In this document: positions 27,635 through 33,254 of the stretch, piece by piece | Numbering within the stretch: position 1 is the stretch's first letter | How the letters are laid out: the number at the start of each line of letters is the position of its first letter | Assembly: GCA_012520595.1 (NCBI GenBank) | Contig: JAAYNZ010000090.1 | Span: 1-33,254, forward strand | Source of the DNA: Candidatus Epulonipiscium sp. | Lineage (GTDB): Bacteria; Bacillota; Clostridia; Lachnospirales; JAAYNZ01 | DNA: 33,254 nucleotides | Direction of reading: 5' to 3' | Notes under the pieces: generated by a model | What the model saw: the letters and a program-made list of their open reading frames with translations, nothing else | What the model was told of the DNA's origin: nothing | The model's database searches: none | Position numbers and translations under genes: made by a program

Positions 27635-28828
27635 CTAAAATTTTATCTTAGCAGCCATTTCCTTGGCTATGATTCTACATTTTTGTAAGTCTTCCTCTGT
27701 AGGAGTACATTTGGCTTCTACTGCTTCTGCCACTACATCCCATTTTATTTTATCAGCAAATTGTTGGATGGCTTTTACACCACCACCACTCCAACTATAT
27801 GAACCAAAAATTCCTAAGGTTCTATTTTTTAATCCTATTTGCTCCATCTTTAATAACACTGCCTCCATAGGTGGAAAAATGCCAGCATTATAAGCACAGC
27901 TTCCAAAAACGACTCCTTTAAAACGCCAAACTGCATTAATAATATGTGAAATATGTGTTTTAGAAGCATCATAGACCCGAATGTTTTTGACCCCTTCTTC
28001 GGCTAAACCACGAGCAATAGTATCAGCCATTTTGGCTGTATTCCCGTACATAGAACCGTAGATGATGACAACGCCCTCATCTGCTTTGTACTGGCTCCAA
28101 TCTTGGTAATAACCTAAAACTCGTCCTAAGTCAGTTCGCCAAATGGGTCCATGGGTAGCAGCAATCATTTTAATATCCAATCCTTCTAGCTTCTGTAAAG
28201 CTCGTTGGACCATTAAGGAATACTTACCTACAATATTAGAATAGTATCGTCTCATTTCCTCTACATAGAAATCCAAATTTACTTCATCATCAAAGATACC
28301 TCCATCAAGAGTACCAAAACTTCCAAAAGCATCTCCTGAAAAAAGAATTTTATTTTTTTGTTCATAGGTCATCATGGTTTCTGGCCAATGCACCATAGGC
28401 GTCATAAAAAACTGTAATGTATGTTTACCTAAATTTAGCGTATCTCCATCTTTCACCACATAAAGATTTTCTGTAATACCAAAAAATCCTTTTACAAACT
28501 CAAAAGTTTTTGTATTTCCTACTAACTTTACGTTTGGAAAATGGTCCACAACCACTTGGATGGCACCTGCATGATCTGGTTCCATATGATTGATAATTAG
28601 ATAATCAACTGTCTTTCCTTCCCCAATCAGCTGTTTAATCTTTTGAATGTATTCATCCATTTTCGTAATTTTTACAGTATCAATCAAAGCCACTTTTTCA
28701 TCACAAATTAAATACGAATTATACGAAACACCATTTTCTAAAGGCCATATATTTTCAAATAAATGAGTTTCTCTATCGTTAACTCCAATCCAATAGATTT
28801 GCTCTGCAAGTTGAATCGGCTGTTGCAT
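27635..28828 (-). CDS. fprA: Flavodiiron protein FprA (A-type)
   Basis: Anaerobe enzyme that reduces O2 to water, and in some species NO, using electrons usually from rubredoxin; 397 residues. The N-terminal metallo-beta-lactamase domain holds the di-iron ligands: H81, E83, D85 and H86 in INHMEPDHAGA, then VHWPETM, SGDAFGSFG and AATHGPIWR. The C-terminal flavodoxin domain begins at about 250 with IIYGSMYGNTAKMAD (FMN phosphate loop) and SCAYNAGIFPP. The start is set at 28828 (MQQPIQLAEQ), after AGGAGG; the track's upstream start overlaps the promoter -35 and is impossible on that transcript. Domain make-up is A-type, with no fused rubredoxin. It is monocistronic. Confidence 0.97.
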   Translation of the reverse strand: MQQPIQLAEQIYWIGVNDRETHLFENIWPLENGVSYNSYLICDEKVALIDTVKITKMDEYIQKIKQLIGEGKTVDYLIINHMEPDHAGAIQVVVDHFPNVKLVGNTKTFEFVKGFFGITENLYVVKDGDTLNLGKHTLQFFMTPMVHWPETMMTYEQKNKILFSGDAFGSFGTLDGGIFDDEVNLDFYVEEMRRYYSNIVGKYSLMVQRALQKLEGLDIKMIAATHGPIWRTDLGRVLGYYQDWSQYKADEGVVIIYGSMYGNTAKMADTIARGLAEEGVKNIRVYDASKTHISHIINAVWRFKGVVFGSCAYNAGIFPPMEAVLLKMEQIGLKNRTLGIFGSYSWSGGGVKAIQQFADKIKWDVVAEAVEAKCTPTEEDLQKCRIIAKEMAAKIKF

Positions 28829-28862
28829 AGTTATTCCTCCTGTGTATTTATTTCTATCCTCT

Positions 28863-28891
28863 ATTGTATCTAAATCAATGTCTTTTTTCAA
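28863..28891 (-). promoter_or_regulatory. SigA promoter of fprA
   Basis: TTGAAA, a 17-bp spacer and TACAAT on the minus strand, with start of transcription near 28856 and a leader of about 28 nt. It also confirms the shorter FprA start. Confidence 0.75.
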
Positions 28892-28909
28892 TCCTCTTGA
28901 AAAAGAAAA

Positions 28910-29356
28910 CTATTTCTTCCCAAAACATTCTGCTACAATACCTAAAAAACTGCCAATGAAAATAAAAAAATCAGCTAGGTTATAAACAATGTGTCTCTTC
29001 TTGAAACGGAAAAAATCTACTACATATCCTCTTTGAATTCGGTCCCAAAGATTCCCCAATCCTCCCCCAATGATAAAAACAAAGGCCCATTTCCACAGTG
29101 TCTTTCCTTCTTGCAAAACCAGTTTTAGAAAATAAACAAAACTTAAAAAAACAAAAGACACATTCAAAAACATCAAAATAAAGGGATGATTTTTTAAAAA
29201 TCCTAACATGGCACCTGGATTTTTATGTAGAGTTAGAACAATGCGTCCACCTAAAATCTCATGTTCATCCTCATCACAAAGGGCAGTTAACGCTTTTTTC
29301 TTGGTTCGTTGATCCATCCAAAAAAGAACTGGTATCAGCAAAATATACCTGTACAC
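28910..29356 (-). CDS. LspA-like signal peptidase II
   Basis: Membrane aspartyl peptidase family that removes lipoprotein signal peptides, 148 residues with about four membrane helices. The DQRTK motif follows the first helix; GGGLGNLWDR and YVVDFFRF then HIVYNLADFFIF carry the two catalytic aspartates in the expected places. It differs from standard LspA in a weak KNPGAMLGF in place of NxGAAFG, a long hydrophilic insert after helix 1 and a very short N-terminus, so it may be a paralogue rather than the main enzyme. Its stop is only 19 bp from the fprA promoter -35. No lipoprotein gene is adjacent. Confidence 0.8.
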   Translation of the reverse strand: MYRYILLIPVLFWMDQRTKKKALTALCDEDEHEILGGRIVLTLHKNPGAMLGFLKNHPFILMFLNVSFVFLSFVYFLKLVLQEGKTLWKWAFVFIIGGGLGNLWDRIQRGYVVDFFRFKKRHIVYNLADFFIFIGSFLGIVAECFGKK

Positions 29357-29445
29357 CTTCTTTCCTCCTCTTGTTTCAATGATACACTCATTATATCATA
29401 TCAAGAAACATCCTACTTCATTTATTGAGTATGAAAGAATAGGAT

Positions 29446-30237
29446 TTAGTATGAAAAAAACTCATGTATACCATGCTCTTTTACTTTTGTTAAATTTCGA
29501 TCAAACCAACTTACTGCTTTTTGAGAAGCCATGGAACGAGCTACAAAAAATAATGCACCATTCGAATGATCTTCCCCCTCCAAGGCACGTTGTACTGCTT
29601 CCTTCGTTTTCTCTGAAATCGTTACTTTAAAATAACGTTCATCATCAATGGGAGAAAATTGAGCTCTACCATTCATTTTCTGATGAATCACATCATAGAC
29701 TGTGTCTGGAAAACCATCTGATCGAACACGATTAAACACTACATTGGCAATTAAAATTCGTCCAATTATATCTTCTTGGGTTGCTTCTGCTTCCACAATA
29801 CGATAAAGTGCTTCCAGATCCTTGTCTGTTAATTCATAGATAGGCTCTTTTTTCGAACTTACTTCTGACTTCTCAACCTTTTCCTCTATTTTTGATTTTT
29901 TTGTTGTGTCTTTTTCTTCTATTTTTGCTTGTATTTCTGGTTCTATATCTATTTCTGATTCTATTGCTAGACTTGTTTTCTGTATCTCTTGGTTGTCTAT
30001 AGTTGAAAAATCTTTTTCTAACATCGGTTCTTCATTCCAGTGCATACTAGCGTTTACCCGATGATCCCCAATGGACTGATTAGCAAAAAGGTTTGTAAAA
30101 AAACCCAGCATAAAGACTACAAAAAAGGTCATTAACATACAAATCATATAGAGTTGACTTCTTTTTTGTAACTCACTTTTAATATTGGTCCACTGGAAAA
30201 TTGAAAATATATTTTTCTTTATCATATACTTTTGCAT
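29446..30237 (-). CDS. Membrane-anchored SleB-like cell-wall hydrolase
   Basis: Peptidoglycan hydrolase of the SleB/CwlJ family (Hydrolase_2), acting outside the membrane; 263 residues. Domains in order: short basic cytoplasmic tail, one membrane helix (YMICMLMTFFVVFMLGFF, about residues 28-48), a charged low-complexity linker rich in E, K and S, then the catalytic domain from about 145 (DLEALYRIVEAEATQED), whose Glu is the likely catalytic acid. Family features NVVFNRVRSDGFPDTVYDVI and FSPIDDERY are present. The start is ATG 30237, after AAAGGAG; the promoter at 30288-30316 would start RNA near 30281, ruling out the track's ATG at 30279. It may act in germination, as SleB does, or in vegetative growth. 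Confidence 0.88.
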   Translation of the reverse strand: MQKYMIKKNIFSIFQWTNIKSELQKRSQLYMICMLMTFFVVFMLGFFTNLFANQSIGDHRVNASMHWNEEPMLEKDFSTIDNQEIQKTSLAIESEIDIEPEIQAKIEEKDTTKKSKIEEKVEKSEVSSKKEPIYELTDKDLEALYRIVEAEATQEDIIGRILIANVVFNRVRSDGFPDTVYDVIHQKMNGRAQFSPIDDERYFKVTISEKTKEAVQRALEGEDHSNGALFFVARSMASQKAVSWFDRNLTKVKEHGIHEFFSY

Positions 30238-30287
30238 ATGAGAAAGACTCCTTTCCTGTGTTACATTTATTTTTAACAATAAATCGG

Positions 30288-30316
30288 ATTATATGGGAAC
30301 TAATTTAGAAAGTCAA
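30288..30316 (-). promoter_or_regulatory. SigA promoter of the SleB-like gene
   Basis: TTGACT, a 17-bp spacer and a perfect TATAAT on the minus strand, 50 bp before the chosen start. A vegetative promoter argues against strictly sporulation-specific expression. Confidence 0.8.
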
Positions 30317-30562
30317 ATCCTTGTAAAAAATTTCAAGTTAAGCACTTCTAGGATAAACAATACAAAAAAAGTGGGTCAATCCTTTACTAAATATTAGTAT
30401 ATTTAAGGATAATGATTATTACATAACTTTTGTTCCTATATTTTTTGTTTAATAATACTAAATTTTTACTAATCTTTTTAGCACTTAGTATAGAAAATAT
30501 TCATTATCCAGTTTTGCCCATTTTGACTTTTTTTAAACTTTTAATATTAAATTTAAAACCAA
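30317..30562. other. AT-rich intergenic stretch without a recognised gene
   Basis: Between the SleB-like promoter and repeat copy 3. It is very AT-rich and no coding sequence with an RBS, no riboswitch and no strong hairpin was seen. The plus-strand 67-codon ORF here has no ribosome site and low-complexity sequence. Confidence 0.5.
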
Positions 30563-30713
30563 ATAAGAAGCAAGTGAATATTATCGGCAAATCCCACTTT
30601 TGTCTCCCTGTTCTTTCCTGCTCTTATATTTGAGCAACAGGAGGGACAATCAGGGCGTGAGCCAATGAATATACACCTTGGGAATTTTGGATTATAACAT
30701 TGTATATCCATAT
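30563..30713 (-). repeat. Copy 3 of the dispersed intergenic repeat
   Basis: Shares with copy 2 the core AAGCAAGTGAATATTATCGG then CAAATCCCACTTTTGTCTCC, the hairpin layout and the right end (ATAACATTGTATATCCATAT). The left terminal repeat is not recognisable. Internal arms CTCCCTGT/ACAGGAG and TGCTC/GAGCA enclose an 8-nt loop. Confidence 0.65.
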
Positions 30714-30729
30714 GCTTATAAAAATAAAA

Positions 30730-30791
30730 AATCGTAAAATATTCACAATTCTGTTTATAATTTTTCTTGCAGAATTGGAAATTTTACGATT
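30730..30791 (-). terminator. Large hairpin terminator of the L,D-transpeptidase
   Basis: An outer stem AATCGTAAAAT/ATTTTACGATT and an inner stem CAATTCTG/CAGAATTG form a long two-part hairpin 12 bp after the stop, followed on the minus strand by TTTTTATTTT. Confidence 0.78.
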
Positions 30792-30802
30792 ATACAAAAT
30801 AT

Positions 30803-32758
30803 TCAATTAATCCACACAGTACTTCCTTTTGGAATCCTTTGATAAAACCACTGACTATCTTCAAAAGAAAATCGAATGCATCCTTGGGAAGCTCTTCGTC
30901 CTAATACCCCTCTTTCTAACAAATACTGTCCTTTTTCATCAAAAAGCACAGAATGAAACAAATAATCCCCTTTGATTCGTACCCAGTTTTTAGCCATATA
31001 GCCTTTTCCAAAATGGGATCCCCGATCTTGTATTTGGAAAAATCCCCTCGGTGTTGGGGTAATGTTTTTTCCCGTAGAGCAGAGCATGGTGCGAATCAAC
31101 ACCCATTTTCCTTCTTTTTTTTCAAAAACATATGTTACTTGTCGATCTAAATCCGTCCAAATCAAATAAGGAGTCGAGCTTGTAAATCCTTTTTGAGAAA
31201 CATACCATTCTAATTGCTCTTGTGTCATTCGATGAGGGTTTGTTATAGGGTCTGGTGGAATAGTTACTGAGCCCCAAGGAATCCTGCCTTGTTTTCCCGT
31301 AGAGACACTTTTACACTCGTACCATTTTCCATCTTCTCCATATAAAATTTCTACTTTTTCTCCTTGTTGAAAAATGCCTGCATTGCGTTTCATCGTACCA
31401 ATAATGATAGAAGGTTTTACCATATCCAAAATTTCTTGATTTATTTTATATTGATATAAGTCCATAAAATACTGTAAACGCTCTTTTGTATACATATACT
31501 CCTTATCCATTTCCAAATAAGGGTTGGAACGATCCCCTACCGAGTCAATGACCGTTCCTATGTAAATTTCTTGGTCATCTAAAACAAAACGCTTCATTGA
31601 GATGGGTTCCCAAAAATTTGCCTCTAATCCACATCGCTCTTCCTGTATTTGCCGATACTGCTTTTTTTCTACATGATACCAAATATGCGTTAGTTTTATA
31701 TCTACCTTTTCTTGGTTTTTATTACACCATTTTTCTCTCCCCATCTCAAATACAAAGCCTGATTCATAGGCAAAATCACTTACTGTTATATGAATCTGTT
31801 CCCCTTCCTGTTGAACCATACCAAACAAATACAATTCTTCTAAAGGAATAAAAGTCCATCCTTTAATCTGATAAGAAGGGACTCTTCTTATACCAATGTA
31901 AACCTCTGTATCAGTATATAATACCTGGTTCCCTTTAAGCTCCTCTACTCCTCCTGATAGATCTAATCCTCTGATTTCTTTCGTTCTATTTCGATCCATA
32001 TGCATTACTTTTTCTCCTGCATTCCATCGAAGATCAAATCCAAAGTTGGAAAGGTGATGAATATTGACCCATCTTCTTCCTTTATATAAATATGTAGGAA
32101 TTTCATATTGATTGATTTTTGTTGTTCTTAAGGTAGCTTCTACTTGACCTACAACGGTTCCTGAAGGAAGTAAATGAAAAATATTTTTTTTCTGTTCTTT
32201 TTCTTGGAGCCCTTGTACAAAGGGCTGAAAATTTTTTATGTCTTCTCTTTTATAATATTCTTCTCTACGGTTTGTATACATTTCTAGGCGATTTAGCAGC
32301 GCTCTCCACTGCTCCCATGTCATCTTTTCTCCAATGGCTGGATCCCAGAGGGATAATAAACCTAAAGCAACGATATATTCCCCATTGGGCTCTTGAAAAT
32401 TAAGAAGACCTTCATAAGTAGAATAAGCAGGAGATATCCTTAAAATATTACAGGTTAAACGAGCTACATCATAAGATGAAAGGAAATCATCCATATTTTT
32501 CTCTTTGATACCTTGTAAATAGCCACATGTTTTTGCATATTCTAAATAATCCCCATCACTTACTTGTACATTTAATCGTTCTACTTTTTGTACTGCTGGA
32601 TCAATAGTCCGAACAAGTTCTGGAATACAATGCCGCAATGTAAGGGGAAAGGCTCCTTCTTCCCCAGCCTTAAGGGTAATAACATTCATGAGTAATAAAG
32701 ATAAGACCAATAATAAAATGATCCTACTCTTCATCGTATACTTTATTGTACGCTTCAT
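30803..32758 (-). CDS. Secreted L,D-transpeptidase (YkuD) with stalk and SH3-like regions
   Basis: Cell-wall enzyme forming 3-3 peptidoglycan cross-links or anchoring proteins, 651 residues. A signal peptide covers residues 1-30 (IILLLVLSLLLMNVI). The N-terminal region (about 50-160) has SLH-like helices (YDVARLTCNILRI). About 205-300 resembles copper-amine-oxidase-N-type stalk repeats (PTYLYKGRRWVNIHHLSNFG). An SH3-like stretch is near 465-490 (GEKVEILYGEDGKWYECKSV). The YkuD domain spans about 525-651, with YLFHSVLFDEKG (His) and RRASQGCIRF. The active Cys is present, but the usual SHGC reads SQGC. The start follows AAGGAGG. It is a single-gene unit with a large terminator. Confidence 0.9.
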   Translation of the reverse strand: MKRTIKYTMKSRIILLLVLSLLLMNVITLKAGEEGAFPLTLRHCIPELVRTIDPAVQKVERLNVQVSDGDYLEYAKTCGYLQGIKEKNMDDFLSSYDVARLTCNILRISPAYSTYEGLLNFQEPNGEYIVALGLLSLWDPAIGEKMTWEQWRALLNRLEMYTNRREEYYKREDIKNFQPFVQGLQEKEQKKNIFHLLPSGTVVGQVEATLRTTKINQYEIPTYLYKGRRWVNIHHLSNFGFDLRWNAGEKVMHMDRNRTKEIRGLDLSGGVEELKGNQVLYTDTEVYIGIRRVPSYQIKGWTFIPLEELYLFGMVQQEGEQIHITVSDFAYESGFVFEMGREKWCNKNQEKVDIKLTHIWYHVEKKQYRQIQEERCGLEANFWEPISMKRFVLDDQEIYIGTVIDSVGDRSNPYLEMDKEYMYTKERLQYFMDLYQYKINQEILDMVKPSIIIGTMKRNAGIFQQGEKVEILYGEDGKWYECKSVSTGKQGRIPWGSVTIPPDPITNPHRMTQEQLEWYVSQKGFTSSTPYLIWTDLDRQVTYVFEKKEGKWVLIRTMLCSTGKNITPTPRGFFQIQDRGSHFGKGYMAKNWVRIKGDYLFHSVLFDEKGQYLLERGVLGRRASQGCIRFSFEDSQWFYQRIPKGSTVWIN

Positions 32759-32858
32759 CTTTATCCTCCTTATGCTTGTTTTATATTTTATTGGACATCA
32801 TATTCTATGTAGTACTTTTACCGAATATGCCTACTATATTATTATTTGCACAAAAAAA

Positions 32859-32876
32859 GAACTCCTTTTGGAGTTC
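32859..32876 (-). terminator. Terminator of the GNAT gene
   Basis: GGAGTTC and GAACTCC arms with a 4-nt loop, followed by TTTTTTT on the minus strand, directly after the acetyltransferase stop codon. Confidence 0.85.
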
Positions 32877-32879
32877 CTT

Positions 32880-33254
32880 TTACCGTAACATTCCCTTATA
32901 AATTCCTTTATCTCCACCTTCAATAACCATGGCACCAAAGGTTTTTTTGTAAAACTCAACAGGACCTGCTCCTCCAATGATCCCATAGGCATATCCCTGC
33001 TCTGCTAAAGCATGGAGAGAGGCTAGCAGTAAAGCCTTACCAATCCCTGCTCCTCGAGCAGCTTCGGTAACTCCTGTGGGTCCAAAATAATTACGATAGG
33101 TAGCATCATAACAAGCAAAACCTAGTATTTCTTGATCCTTTGTAGCAATAAAGCAAGAAACAGGTTGCCTAGAAAAAGCAATATCACATTCACTAGCCCA
33201 ATGATTATTGAACTCTTTACGGACCCATTCTACTACAATATGCTTTTCAGGCCC
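32880..33254 (-). CDS. GNAT-family N-acetyltransferase (partial, 5' end off window)
   Basis: The C-terminal 124 residues of a GCN5-related acetyltransferase, open at the right edge. The acetyl-CoA-binding motif A is visible as EAARGAGIGKALLLASLHAL, with the R/Q-x-x-G-x-G/A loop, preceded by IATKDQEILGFACYDATY. The C-terminal strand region GAGPVEFYKKTFGAMVIEG is typical. The substrate is unknown. It is not in the ORF track because the start is missing, but the frame is open for its whole length and ends at TAA 32880-32882, tight against its own terminator. Confidence 0.88.
   Translation of the reverse strand, partial: GPEKHIVVEWVRKEFNNHWASECDIAFSRQPVSCFIATKDQEILGFACYDATYRNYFGPTGVTEAARGAGIGKALLLASLHALAEQGYAYGIIGGAGPVEFYKKTFGAMVIEGGDKGIYKGMLR

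Noticed and set aside
30430-30633. Plus-strand 67-codon ORF in the gap before the SleB-like gene
   Set aside because: Low-complexity, no ribosome site, and it runs into repeat copy 3.
30624-30806. Minus-strand 60-codon ORF after the L,D-transpeptidase
   Set aside because: It consists of the terminator hairpin and repeat copy 3 and has no RBS.
31597-31851. Plus-strand ORF inside the L,D-transpeptidase
   Set aside because: Antisense shadow without RBS or recognisable product.

Overview
The window comes from a low-GC, AT-rich Gram-positive bacterium of the Clostridia type, probably an anaerobic, spore-forming, amino-acid-using relative of Alkaliphilus or Natronincola. This rests on codon use, strong AGGAGG ribosome binding sites, a sigA-type macromolecular synthesis cluster, a T-box-controlled single-chain glycyl-tRNA synthetase, pyruvate phosphate dikinase, a two-subunit glycine decarboxylase and an A-type flavodiiron protein. 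The genus is an inference. Every gene except mscL is on the minus strand, so the story reads from right to left.

Right end (33254 to 27600): a GNAT acetyltransferase cut by the window edge, a secreted L,D-transpeptidase, a membrane-anchored SleB-like hydrolase, an LspA-like signal peptidase and the flavodiiron protein FprA. These are mostly single transcription units with recognisable promoters and terminators. Middle (27500 to 22750): the glycine cleavage operon gcvT-gcvH-gcvPA-gcvPB, tightly packed, followed by cspA with its own promoter. Then come a large M16C zinc peptidase and the era-yqzL-recO group. A T-box leader controls glyS, which is followed by ppdK with its own promoter.

Left-centre (12900 to 4170): a Gfo/Idh/MocA oxidoreductase, then dgt, dnaG, rpoD, trmK, a Nif3-family gene and a nucleoside kinase with a ThrRS-like N-terminus. 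The era-recO-glyS-dnaG-rpoD-trmK-nif3 order is the usual Firmicutes replication/transcription/translation neighbourhood. Left end (4170 to 1): mscL on the plus strand, a methyl-accepting chemotaxis gene that is clearly a pseudogene, and two LplB/LplC-type sugar ABC permeases whose binding-protein gene probably lies off the left edge.

Most of the window is conserved housekeeping. The two signals that normal annotation would miss are (1) the chemotaxis pseudogene, with an in-frame stop, a frameshift and an in-frame deletion of the signalling tip, and (2) a dispersed intergenic repeat with three copies (7434-7513, 19555-19704, 30563-30713). One copy has terminal inverted repeats, and two share an internal hairpin with a compensatory base change. 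It looks like a small non-autonomous element, or less probably a structured RNA. No CRISPR array, tRNA, rRNA or prophage was seen.
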